This document shows positions 1-7,731 of a DNA stretch of 64,000 bases, in pieces. Each line of letters begins with the position of its first letter. Positions within the stretch are counted from its first letter, which is position 1. The position numbers and the translations under genes were made by a program. The DNA lies in NCBI GenBank assembly GCA_003326205.1, contig LWTK01000050.1, positions 36,602 through 100,601 of the forward strand, read 5' to 3'. The notes below the pieces were generated by a model. That model did no database searches and was not told where the DNA came from. It was given only the letters and a program-made list of their open reading frames with translations. This stretch comes from Nostoc sp. ATCC 43529 (lineage in GTDB: Bacteria; Cyanobacteriota; Cyanobacteriia; Cyanobacteriales; Nostocaceae).

Positions 1-1275
1 CAATTCATGGCCAGGTCTGCGAAGCAGTGTAATACAGCTTTGCTGCAACTGAGGCACATACTATCTTGGCAACAACGATATGAACAGCTAAGTAGCTCTA
101 ATCAAGAATTGGAGCGCACTAATCAACTCAAAAATCAGTTTTTAGCAAACACCAGTCACGAAATTCGCACACCGCTAAGTTCGATTATCGGGTTTACTCA
201 CTTGCTGTTAGCCCAAGGCTACGAACCTAGTAAAGAACGCCAGCAAGAGTATTTAAATATCATTCAGTCTAGCGGTAAGCACTTGCTAGCTCTGATTAAT
301 GATATTTTAGACCTCTCTAAAATTGAAGCTAATCAACTAGAAGTACAGTGGGAAACAATAGATGTGCCTCTGCTGTGTAGCAATGTTTTGGCACTAGTGA
401 AGGAAAAAGCCGCTAATAAAGGTTTGAAACTCGTCTTAGAACTCGACCCTGAAATCGCAACTTTAGTAGCCGATCCCTTACGACTCAAACAAATGCTGTT
501 GAATTTACTCTTCAACGCTTTAAAGTTTACTAGCAAAGGCAGTGTTGGCTTACAGGTTGCTTGCAAAGGGTTATCTGTGCATTTTACAGTTTGGGATACT
601 GGTGCTGGTATATCCCCAGAAGACCAAGCTCTACTGTTTCATCCCTACTTCCAAATTGCTAACGCTGTAGCAGGTGTTGAAGGTACTGGTTTGGGTCTAA
701 CAGTGACTCGCAAACTCGCGGAAATTCACGGTGGTTCGGTGAAAGTGGAATCGGAACTAGATCGGGGTTCACGTTTTACGCTGGTGCTTCCCCTGAAGAA
801 AGCAGAGGAAGCAGAACAAGCAGGGGAAGCAAAGGAAACAGAGGAAGCAAAATCTTTTTCATCTGCTTTGGTTATGACTCCTAGTTTGTCTCCTCACATA
901 TTGCTGGTGGAAAATGACTTACCCAACGGCGATTTGATGCAAATTTATCTATCTAAATTGGGATATAAAGTGACTTGGGCTAAGAGTGCTGCAAAAATGT
1001 GGGAAGCCTTAACACAGCAAGAGCCAGCAGTAATTTTAATGGACGTTTACCTGCCAGATGGAAATGGTCTGAAGTTGGTGCAGGAACTACGAGAAAATCC
1101 TCAGTATCAAAATATTCCAGTGATTGCCCAAACAGCAATGGCGATGAAAGGCGATCGCGAAACTTGTCTTGCCTCTGGAGTAAATGATTATATTTCTAAA
1201 CCAATTGATTTACCACTTTTAGCTAGTTTGGTAGCTAAGTATAGTAAAGCACCAAAGTTGATTGATGGGGAGTAG
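1..1275 (+). CDS. Hybrid sensor histidine kinase / response regulator (5' partial)
   Basis: Two-component hybrid kinase. The frame is open to the first base of the window, so the N-terminal sensor part probably lies outside; the first ATG inside is at 7. From that ATG there is a short coiled-coil-like stretch (LEQ/ELERTNQLK), a HisKA phosphoacceptor box SHEIRTPLSS near residue 50, an ATPase domain with N box (NLLFNALKF), G1 (DTGAGI) and G2 (GTGLGLT), then a Glu/Ala-rich linker (EEAEQAGEAKETEEAK) and a receiver domain with acidic pocket (LLVENDLP), phosphoacceptor Asp in ILMDVYLPDGNG and a Lys in ISKPI. It would autophosphorylate and pass phosphate to its own receiver. The signal and output are not visible. 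Confidence in the family is high; the true start is unknown. Confidence 0.93.
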   Translation, partial: QFMARSAKQCNTALLQLRHILSWQQRYEQLSSSNQELERTNQLKNQFLANTSHEIRTPLSSIIGFTHLLLAQGYEPSKERQQEYLNIIQSSGKHLLALINDILDLSKIEANQLEVQWETIDVPLLCSNVLALVKEKAANKGLKLVLELDPEIATLVADPLRLKQMLLNLLFNALKFTSKGSVGLQVACKGLSVHFTVWDTGAGISPEDQALLFHPYFQIANAVAGVEGTGLGLTVTRKLAEIHGGSVKVESELDRGSRFTLVLPLKKAEEAEQAGEAKETEEAKSFSSALVMTPSLSPHILLVENDLPNGDLMQIYLSKLGYKVTWAKSAAKMWEALTQQEPAVILMDVYLPDGNGLKLVQELRENPQYQNIPVIAQTAMAMKGDRETCLASGVNDYISKPIDLPLLASLVAKYSKAPKLIDGE

Positions 1276-1356
1276 GAAGTGAGGAATGGGGAGATAAGAA
1301 GATGGGGAAGTGGGGAGACAAGGGGGACAAGGTAGCCATCTTTCTCTCTTGTCTCC

Positions 1357-1437
1357 CCATGCCCAATGCCCCATGCCCAATGCCCCATGCCCCATGCCCC
1401 ATGCCCAATGCCCCATGCCCAATGCCCCATGCCCAGT
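1357..1437. repeat. STRR heptanucleotide tract (CCCAATG / CCCCATG)
   Basis: Tandem 7-bp units alternating CCCCATG and CCCAATG fill the gap between the kinase and larE. Such short tandemly repeated repetitive sequences are typical of Nostoc/Anabaena genomes. Open frames across this tract on both strands are artefacts of the repeat. Confidence 0.85.
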
Positions 1438-1494
1438 AACTAATGACTACAATAGGATTTGTTTGGTGGTATCAGGTTATGGCGGGGTTGATAA

Positions 1495-2325
1495 ATGATG
1501 CTGACAGAAAAATTGGAGCAATTAAGAGCTTTATTTGAAGAAATGGAGCAGGCGTTAATTGCCTACTCTGGGGGCGTTGATAGCACTTTGGTTGCCAAAA
1601 TTGCTTATGATGTGTTAGGCGATCGCGCTTTGGCTGTGACTGCTGTTTCTCCTTCGCTGTTGCCAGAAGAGTTAGAAGACGCCAAAATTCAAGCAGCAAC
1701 TATTGGGATTCGTCATCAAATCGTCCAAACTCACGAGATGGAGAATCCCAATTACACCTCTAACCCAGTAAACCGCTGTTATTTTTGCAAAAGTGAATTG
1801 CACGACACTCTCAAACCTTTGGCTTTAGAGTTGGGTTATCCCTATGTTGTGGATGGGGTGAATGCCGATGATTTGCATGATTATCGCCCAGGAATTCAGG
1901 CGGCTAAAGAAAGAGGTGCGCGATCGCCTTTAGCAGAAGTGGGTGTGAGCAAAGTTGAAGTCCGGCAACTTTCGCAACAACTGAGTTTACCTTGGTGGGA
2001 TAAACCTGCTCAACCTTGTTTGAGTTCTCGTTTTCCCTACGGTGAAGAAATTACTGTAGCTAAGTTACAACGAGTTGGGAGAGCGGAAATTTTCTTAAGA
2101 AAGCTGGGTTGGCAGAATTTACGGGTGCGATCGCAAGGGGATACAGCACGCATTGAATTACTACCAGAACAAATTAAAGAGTTTGTATTAAAAACTGATT
2201 TACAAATATTAGTTGACGCATTTCAAGATTTTGGATTTATTTACGTAACCTTGGATTTAGAAGGATATCGTAGCGGTAAGTTGAATCAAGTTTTAAATCG
2301 GGAAGTTGTGGGCGTTAAAGTCTAA
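1495..2325 (+). CDS. larE: LarE-type ATP-dependent sacrificial sulfur transferase
   Basis: 276 residues, the usual LarE length. LarE adenylates and sulfurates the dicarboxypyridine precursor of the nickel-pincer nucleotide (NPN) cofactor of lactate racemase-like enzymes. The PP-loop SGGVDS lies at residues 25-30. A CYFC pair (Cys95, Cys98) and PCLSSR (Cys175) are present. In Lactobacillus plantarum LarE a single Cys at the PCLSSR position donates its own sulfur; LarE proteins with three cysteines are reported to hold a [4Fe-4S] cluster and act catalytically. This protein has the three-Cys pattern, so cluster use is inferred. No larB or larC is adjacent. The start could be the first or second ATG (1495 or 1498). 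Confidence 0.9.
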   Translation: MMLTEKLEQLRALFEEMEQALIAYSGGVDSTLVAKIAYDVLGDRALAVTAVSPSLLPEELEDAKIQAATIGIRHQIVQTHEMENPNYTSNPVNRCYFCKSELHDTLKPLALELGYPYVVDGVNADDLHDYRPGIQAAKERGARSPLAEVGVSKVEVRQLSQQLSLPWWDKPAQPCLSSRFPYGEEITVAKLQRVGRAEIFLRKLGWQNLRVRSQGDTARIELLPEQIKEFVLKTDLQILVDAFQDFGFIYVTLDLEGYRSGKLNQVLNREVVGVKV

Positions 2326-2505
2326 GATTTTTTTAGCTTTTAGATACAGTTGTTTGTTATTCGGTCTCGACTCAACAAGGCTTTAGCTAGCATGTCCAAT
2401 TTCTGCTAGGTGATGAATCCGCTCCTTACTTTAAAGTGAAGTTGGCAACCTAGTCTAACTCAACGATCGCTACCAATGGATTGCATCAAGGAGAGAAGCG
2501 ATCGC

Positions 2506-3591
2506 TTAATTCTTGCTTTGAGTCAGCCTGTATTCTATCTGCTGTAGTGCCGATTGCCACACATCATACCCTTCTTGGGACAGGTGCAAGCCGTCTGTGG
2601 TTAACTCTTGACGTAAATTGCCTTCCATATCCGAAAACCAACTATAGATATTGAGATAATTCGCGCCTTCTTCTTTGGCAATTTTAGCTAGTTGGGCATT
2701 GATGTTACGAATGCGGCTATTGGAGAGTTTTGGTAAGCGAGTCGGCAAAATTGATTGGACAATAATTTGAGTTTGGGGGTGGTTCTGTCGTAAGCGGCGG
2801 ACAATTCGGCGATAATTACTCAAAATTGCGCGATCGCTATCGCCTTTTCTTAAGTCGTTAATCCCAGCCATAATGTAAATTACATCCGGCCGGGTTGCTG
2901 AAAATGCCCCCAACCTCTTTAAAACGCCAGCGGAAGTATCTCCTGATATACCTTGATTCAGCCATAATTTCCCACTAGGTAATTTTTCTCTGGGAAACCA
3001 CATACTTAGGGAATCACCAACTAAAATACTCAGGTGATTTGTACCTTGGCCTTGAGCAATGGCTCTTGCTTCTAAAGCTAGTAAACTTTTCCAATCTTCA
3101 TAAGTTAGTTGACGCTTCTTGATTGACTCCCACAATGATTGCAAATTATCGCTATCCCCGCGTGTATAAATCTGACCTGTTTTCAGGGCTGCCAATCTTT
3201 GGTAGTAAAGTTGATTGCCAGATGTCAGTGAGAAAGTAGCTGCTTGGGTGCTGGAGTTGAGTGATGACTCTTTTGTGGATGACTCTTTGGTGGGAGTTGG
3301 TAATCCCTGGCTACTGAGTTCTGGTGATGAGGAATCAACACTTTTGATGTTTTGCTCACTTGCTTTTGACTGGGAACTTTCTGAGGCTTGCAGCACTTGT
3401 CCGCTGAGTTCTGGTAAGGAAAAATCGACCCTGTTAATAATTTTTGTACTGACTATTGTCGGGGAACCTTGTTTTAAATCCCAAATAAATCTAGAGTTTT
3501 CCGGCAGGACAATCGACAGGTGCGGAAGAGCCGATGCTGGTATTGCCAATCCTGTTAACAAGCCTGCTGCCAACAGATAAGGGTCCCTCAT
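2506..3591 (-). CDS. SGNH/GDSL-type hydrolase, exported
   Basis: 361 residues. The N-terminus (MRDPYLLAAGLLTGLAIPASA) looks like a signal peptide. It is followed by a Ser/Gln-rich low-complexity region (about residues 55-120) and a C-terminal SGNH esterase fold. The blocks are clear: GDSLSMW (nucleophile Ser), GISGDTS (Gly block II), GINDLRKGD (Asn block III) and DGLHLSQEGY (Asp-His block V). It is likely a periplasmic or surface lipase, esterase or acyl/acetyl hydrolase; the substrate cannot be told from sequence. It is convergent with larE and appears monocistronic. Confidence 0.88.
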   Translation of the reverse strand: MRDPYLLAAGLLTGLAIPASALPHLSIVLPENSRFIWDLKQGSPTIVSTKIINRVDFSLPELSGQVLQASESSQSKASEQNIKSVDSSSPELSSQGLPTPTKESSTKESSLNSSTQAATFSLTSGNQLYYQRLAALKTGQIYTRGDSDNLQSLWESIKKRQLTYEDWKSLLALEARAIAQGQGTNHLSILVGDSLSMWFPREKLPSGKLWLNQGISGDTSAGVLKRLGAFSATRPDVIYIMAGINDLRKGDSDRAILSNYRRIVRRLRQNHPQTQIIVQSILPTRLPKLSNSRIRNINAQLAKIAKEEGANYLNIYSWFSDMEGNLRQELTTDGLHLSQEGYDVWQSALQQIEYRLTQSKN

Positions 3592-4108
3592 CGCTTTGTC
3601 TCTCCTCTACTCACTGCTTTCTCCTATGACAGCATTAGCGGGCTGTATTCAGGATAATTTTACTTAGGTCAAATTATTATTCTTATTTACACTGTATAGT
3701 TCTGTAAAGCGTGTTTGCGAGATTATATTGGACAATTTACGATCTCTTTAAAGTAGGGTTTTCCCGGTGGTAGATGAGTCACATTTGTGAGAATACTTTT
3801 ACTCAAGGGAAGATTTTCACCAACGGATGACTTACCACTAGTTGGTTGTGACAAATATTGCAAGTAGCTGCAAACTTGGCGATTGGTAGATGATTTTTGA
3901 CAATCTCAAGATAGAGGTTTTTGCTTTTGATGTTGCTAATATACGGAATAAGGATTTGATTTGAGTTTTTTTAGATTTCAGTAAGCTGTGGCGATACTCT
4001 TTGAGAGTCACTTCGTGAACGCATGAGAGTTTGATTAATCAAGAGGCGATGTCTAACTACAAGATGCAAAACCTCTAGGCTTTTTGATTTCTCATATGAA
4101 ATTGAGCG
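3592..4108. other. Intergenic region upstream of XRE gene and SGNH gene
   Basis: 517 bp between divergent genes, AT-rich. It should hold the promoters of the hydrolase (minus) and the XRE gene (plus). I see no convincing RNA gene, hairpin terminator or conserved reading frame. Confidence 0.5.
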
Positions 4109-4345
4109 GTGCAAATGCATCAGTTATCAAATATGGGATTAGTAAGATTGAAGATCCGAGAATTAGCACAAGAGAAAGGATGGACACTCAAGGAAGTTTC
4201 TGACCGTTCTGGGGTAATTTACAGCACAGTCAGAAGTTATGCTCGTCGTCCAGCAATGACAACAGTTGACTTTACTGCCATCCATAAATTGGCTCGCACC
4301 TTTGAGGTGACCATTGAGGACTTAGTGGAAATTTTAGAAGAATAG
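4109..4345 (+). CDS. XRE/Cro-CI family helix-turn-helix regulator, small
   Basis: 78 residues, essentially one HTH domain: KIRELAQEKGWTLKEVSDRSGVIYSTVRSYARRP has the Cro/CI helix-turn-helix layout, with helix 2 around GWTLKEVSDRSG and the recognition helix around YSTVRSYAR. The acidic C-terminus (FEVTIEDLVEILEE) is typical of single-domain XRE proteins. ATG codons at 4109, 4115 and 4133 are all in frame; the conserved domain begins at MGLVRLKIREL, so 4133 is possible. Target unknown. A PvuII-like methyltransferase lies 650 bp downstream on the other strand, but the layout does not match a C-protein controlled restriction-modification operon. Confidence 0.8.
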   Translation: MQMHQLSNMGLVRLKIRELAQEKGWTLKEVSDRSGVIYSTVRSYARRPAMTTVDFTAIHKLARTFEVTIEDLVEILEE

Positions 4346-4751
4346 CTGGTAAGTTATCTGTCTATGGTGTTGGTATAAAACCTCAATCAGCCAAATTCAG
4401 TTATAAATACTGAAGCTTCGAGAACTTGCTCAAAAAAAGTTATACCCTTAGTTACTTTGGCATAACTCTGGATTTAGCAATACCATTGTCAAATGCTATA
4501 CTTTTGCTTTGCGTATGGCAAAAGTTAAATGGTTTTTAGGTTTGATGCTGCGATCGCAGATCGAACGAAAATTTTCTGAAGGTAGGATAATACTGTGTAC
4601 TTCTGTTGTAGTTCTCTATGTACAGAATTTCAAATTTATGTTTGCCTGTCGAAGTATGAGTTGAAACACATTTGAATTAAGTTTTAACTATAGAGAATAA
4701 CTTCATTGAAAGTGCTAAGATTTAGGCTGAATCATTAGTATTTTTTCCTCC
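4346..4751. other. Intergenic region, no gene recognised
   Basis: 406 bp, AT-rich, with one HIP1-like GCGATCGC-related site near 4550. No RNA gene or terminator with a clear stem could be supported. Confidence 0.45.
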
Positions 4752-4946
4752 GTGGCTAGAGCTAGTACAGCGATTGGTGTTAGTCCCATTATTAAGGAGA
4801 TTGTGCAAAAACAGGCACATTCGACACGTTTAACCCTGAAAGAAGTTATTCTTATGGGTATGTTAGCGATTGATAAACTAGATGACCAAGGTCGTCAAGA
4901 GTTGGCAGATCAAGTTCATCAAATGCAAGTGAATGGAGAAATTTAA
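4752..4946 (+). CDS. Small hypothetical protein (64 aa), GTG start
   Basis: Not recognised. 64 residues starting at GTG (MARASTAIGVSPIIKEIVQKQAHSTRLTLKEVILMGMLAIDKL). It is predicted to be all alpha-helical with an acidic, Gln-rich C-terminus. The length and the basic N-terminus followed by two helices recall small DNA-binding or antitoxin-like proteins, but no motif is decisive. No partner toxin is visible; the next gene is the convergent methyltransferase. A non-coding explanation cannot be excluded. Confidence 0.55.
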   Translation: MARASTAIGVSPIIKEIVQKQAHSTRLTLKEVILMGMLAIDKLDDQGRQELADQVHQMQVNGEI

Positions 4947-4992
4947 GTGATTAACTATTATTTATGAGTTATAAACTTTAACTCTTCATTTT

Positions 4993-5925
4993 TCATTCGT
5001 GACTCTTCAGATAGTCTGAATCTTGAGTAAAACGATAACGGCTTCCCATTACATAATCCTCATTAATTTCAAAGGAAATCCATCGGCGTTGGAGATTCTG
5101 AGCAACAAAGCCAGTTGTATTAGAACCTGCAAATGGATCTAAAACCATGTCACCTTCATCAGTTAAAAATTTGATGAAGAACTCCCCGAATGCTTGAGGA
5201 AAACGTGCTGGATGGGGTCTAATTTTTGCTATTTTACAGCGTCGTAAATAAGAACTATTTGATTCAGTATTGGCAATTTCAAGCAAATTTGGTGGAATTG
5301 CGCCTTGATTATCTTTTTGAAATTTGTCAGAAATATCGTGTCCACTAGGACGTATTTTAGCCTGATAGCCATTTTTAAGTAATTGCTTCATACTTTGGCT
5401 ATAGGGTTTTAAAACTTTTCTGTTGTCTGCTTTAGGATTTGGTGTCTTAGACAGCCACCAAACTGTATTTACTGAATCTTTGACACGAATGCGTCTAATT
5501 GTCACCCATTCAGCAGGGGTTGGTAGTCGAGCCGGATTATAGTGATAGAATTCTTGAGCCAGAAAGAAACCTACTTCTTTACATAATCTAACTAAAAGTT
5601 CGTATTGATAGATACTTCGCACTGGATTGCCAGGTAAGTAAGCACCGCCTAAATCCAGTACAAATGAGCCATTATCTGCCAGTACTCTCTTAAATTCATA
5701 GGCAAAAGGCAGAAACCACTCGATATATTTTTCAGCAGTTTCGTTACCGTATTCTTTTTTGCGTGTGAGAGCAAATGGCGGTGAGGTGAGAATTAAATTA
5801 ATACTATTATCATCAATAAACTTAATCAGTTTCAGACTATCACCTAAATATACTGCTCCGTTTTGCTGAGTATAGTAGGGATTAAAAATTATTTCTTTTG
5901 CTGGCGTGATTGGTTCTTCTTGCAA
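4993..5925 (-). CDS. Orphan N4-cytosine DNA methyltransferase, PvuII-like
   Basis: 310 residues. Motif IV TSPPF (residues 47-51) marks an N4-cytosine amino-methyltransferase, and the AdoMet-binding motif DPFAGSNTTG follows near the C-terminus (beta-class order IV then I). The stretch SPPFALTRKKEYGN and later blocks (RPSGHDIS, IPPNLL, HPARFP) closely recall M.PvuII, which modifies CAGCTG; that comparison is from memory, so the specificity is inferred. No endonuclease gene lies on either side (cyanase upstream, a small hypothetical downstream), so it looks like a solitary methylase, either a restriction-modification remnant or a regulatory/protective enzyme. Confidence 0.88.
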   Translation of the reverse strand: MQEEPITPAKEIIFNPYYTQQNGAVYLGDSLKLIKFIDDNSINLILTSPPFALTRKKEYGNETAEKYIEWFLPFAYEFKRVLADNGSFVLDLGGAYLPGNPVRSIYQYELLVRLCKEVGFFLAQEFYHYNPARLPTPAEWVTIRRIRVKDSVNTVWWLSKTPNPKADNRKVLKPYSQSMKQLLKNGYQAKIRPSGHDISDKFQKDNQGAIPPNLLEIANTESNSSYLRRCKIAKIRPHPARFPQAFGEFFIKFLTDEGDMVLDPFAGSNTTGFVAQNLQRRWISFEINEDYVMGSRYRFTQDSDYLKSHE

Positions 5926-5976
5926 GATTTATCAAGTTATCTCAGTTTTATAGTTATAACTTGTTTTATTGAAACA

Positions 5977-6417
5977 CTACCATTTTTTGTATGGTAGAAA
6001 TTTACCAGACATAACGATTTTAACGCGATCGCCTTTGGGGTCTTCTTCTTTCTCTACATCTAAAGTAAAGTCAATAGCGCTCATAATCCCATCGCCGAAT
6101 TTGTCCTGAATCACGGCTTTAATTGGGAATCCGTACACCTGCATGATTTCGTAGAAACGATAAATCAGTGGATCGGTTGGTACAACTGGGCCTAATCCTT
6201 TTACCGGATATTCTGTCAACTCGTTAATATAAATTGGAGGTAGTTCCAGTGCATCGATTAATAACTTGGCTTCTTCTGGGGAAGCACTAGCTTGACGGTA
6301 GATGACAGCAGCAATCCATACTTCATCGCGTCCGAGAATTTTTTCTAAATCGGCAAAGCTTAATCCTTTTTCTTGTTTTGCTGCTAATAGCTTTTGGGTA
6401 ATTTCGGGAATGGACAC
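5977..6417 (-). CDS. cynS: Cyanate hydratase (cyanase)
   Basis: 146 residues, the normal cyanase length. It converts cyanate plus bicarbonate to ammonia and CO2 (via carbamate) in the cytoplasm as a decamer. The N-terminal half is an HTH-like helical domain. The C-terminal half carries the active-site residues: Arg87 and Glu90 in PLIYRFYEIMQVYG and Ser113 in GDGIMSAIDF, matching Arg96, Glu99 and Ser122 of the E. coli enzyme. It is a nitrogen-scavenging and detoxification enzyme. It lies 51 bp upstream of, and on the same strand as, the methyltransferase gene. Confidence 0.96.
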   Translation of the reverse strand: MSIPEITQKLLAAKQEKGLSFADLEKILGRDEVWIAAVIYRQASASPEEAKLLIDALELPPIYINELTEYPVKGLGPVVPTDPLIYRFYEIMQVYGFPIKAVIQDKFGDGIMSAIDFTLDVEKEEDPKGDRVKIVMSGKFLPYKKW

Positions 6418-6496
6418 GTGAGAACTCCTGTGGTGAAAATCTGTAAAGTTTGCTTTTTTAATTTTTTATATATACAAAAAAATATCGAATAATCTC

Positions 6497-6556
6497 TTGT
6501 GGGGTGGGCGTCTCGCCCGCCCATCATCAAGGGCGGGCAAGATGCCCACCCCACAA
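6497..6556. repeat. REP-like palindrome (complete hairpin)
   Basis: Inverted arms TTGTGGGGTGGGC...GCCCACCCCACAA surround GGGCGGGCAAGATGCCC-type cores. The same half-unit recurs at 7064-7091, 7616-7643, 39146-39195, 56796-56854 and, degenerate, 59005-59034. It lies between cynS and a TPR remnant. Confidence 0.85.
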
Positions 6557-6652
6557 AACCATCAATATTATCCGGCATGTAATGTCAAGTCAGAGGTAGC
6601 CAGTATTTATATCAGCATAATATCAAAAATTGGGTACTTCGCATTAGTGTAA

Positions 6653-7054
6653 TACCGACAATGCTACAAAAAATTTTACCCTAAAAATTATAAAAATTAT
6701 TTGCTTTACATTTCTCGCGCTAAATTCCGAATCGAATTAGGGGATAATCAAGGAGCATTACAAGACTCCAACATAGCAATTAAACTCGCACCTGAATCTG
6801 ATAGTGCTTATAACAATCGAGGTGTTGTTCGCTTCAATTCAGGTGATAAACAGGGAGCTTTACAAGACTATAATAAAGCGATTCAGTTAAATAGAAAAAA
6901 TGCTACTGCCTATTATAATCGAGCTGAGGTTCGCTATGGCTTAGGAGATAAGCAAGGTGCAATTAAAGATTGGCAGCTTGCTGCTAACCTTCATTTAGAA
7001 CAAGGGAATACAAAAAAATATGCAGAGGCAATAGAGAAAATTAATGGTATGTAA
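6653..7054 (+). pseudogene. TPR-repeat protein remnant, 5'-truncated
   Basis: The reading frame contains about three tetratricopeptide repeats (ALQDSNIAIKLAPESDSAYNNRG, ALQDYNKAIQLNRKNATAYYNRA, AIKDWQLAANL). The frame opens after a TAA at 6650-6652 and has no ATG or GTG before the first repeat; the only candidate start is TTG at 6701, which would begin inside a repeat. REP palindromes flank it closely on both sides. I read it as the 3' part of a longer TPR gene that lost its beginning. A functional 117-residue protein from TTG is possible but less likely. Confidence 0.6.
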
Positions 7055-7063
7055 GGCTAAAAA

Positions 7064-7091
7064 GGGGCGGGCAAGATGCCCACCCCACAAG
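7064..7091. repeat. REP half-unit, left boundary of RAYT element
   Basis: 28 bp with core GGGCGGGCAAGATGCCCACC. Its exact reverse complement lies at 7616-7643, on the other side of the RAYT gene. Confidence 0.85.
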
Positions 7092-7111
7092 AGAGAATGT
7101 GATGATTGAGA

Positions 7112-7582
7112 TTATTCAGGGAGTTGCCAAAAGAAGGGGTAATTTTCTGGTCTTGATGATAGCCCTGCTTTTACAGGATTTTGTCTGATATATTCCCAAT
7201 ATTGTTGAAACTCTTCATCGTTCCTAACAATACGGTCATATCTTTCATCTTGCCAAACTGTTCCTATATGTTTCATTACTTTGGGAATTTGTTTAGCACT
7301 ATAACCTTTAATACTTTTCATAATGCTACTCAATGACCAAAACTCATTTTCTGACTTGAGTAATGGCTGAATGAGTAGATGCACATGATTTGTCATGACT
7401 ACAAATACAAATATTTGATATCTGTTTTTATCAAAAAACAAGCAAGAATTAAAAACTATTTCTCTAGCTTCTAGGCTAAGTTCTAACTTTTCCCAAGTAT
7501 TAAAAGTAATGAAATAAACAGCCCCATCTAACTCCCAATGAGGTAATCTTCTGTGAAAAATTTTCAACTTTGGCTCTTGCAT
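7112..7582 (-). CDS. REP-associated tyrosine transposase (RAYT), Y1_Tnp/IS200-like
   Basis: 156 residues. The HUH-type signature MTNHVHLLI and downstream IKGYSAKQIP (candidate catalytic Tyr), plus the C-terminal YIRQNPVKAGL, are characteristic of RAYT proteins. These are single-strand endonucleases/transposases thought to spread REP palindromes. The gene is bounded by perfect 28-bp inverted copies of the REP half-unit found elsewhere in the window, which supports the assignment directly. The length is normal and the frame intact, so it may be active. The N-terminus (FHRRLPHWELDGAVYFITFNT) also fits the family. Confidence 0.92.
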   Translation of the reverse strand: MQEPKLKIFHRRLPHWELDGAVYFITFNTWEKLELSLEAREIVFNSCLFFDKNRYQIFVFVVMTNHVHLLIQPLLKSENEFWSLSSIMKSIKGYSAKQIPKVMKHIGTVWQDERYDRIVRNDEEFQQYWEYIRQNPVKAGLSSRPENYPFFWQLPE

Positions 7583-7615
7583 TCAATATAATATTTCTAA
7601 TTTTTCTATAACTTT

Positions 7616-7643
7616 TCTTGTGGGGTGGGCATCTTGCCCGCCC
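7616..7643. repeat. REP half-unit, right boundary of RAYT element
   Basis: Perfect reverse complement of 7064-7091. Together they delimit a 580-bp element holding only the RAYT gene. Confidence 0.85.
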
Positions 7644-7667
7644 CTTTCTCTATTTTTCCCACCCAAA

Positions 7668-7700
7668 ACAAAAAATCCCCCACCTTTCGGTAGGGGACTT
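7668..7700 (-). terminator. Rho-independent terminator of psaAB
   Basis: Read on the minus strand: stem CCCCTACC - GAAA - GGTGGGGG (one G-U pair) followed by TTTTTTGTTTT, about 32 bp past the psaB stop. Confidence 0.85.
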
Positions 7701-7731
7701 TTATTACTTATCTACAAAACTAGTAGCCAGA

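Noticed and set aside
4109..5925. XRE gene plus PvuII-like methylase as a complete restriction-modification system
   Set aside because: No endonuclease gene is present, the genes are convergent with another small gene between them, and the XRE protein need not be a C protein.
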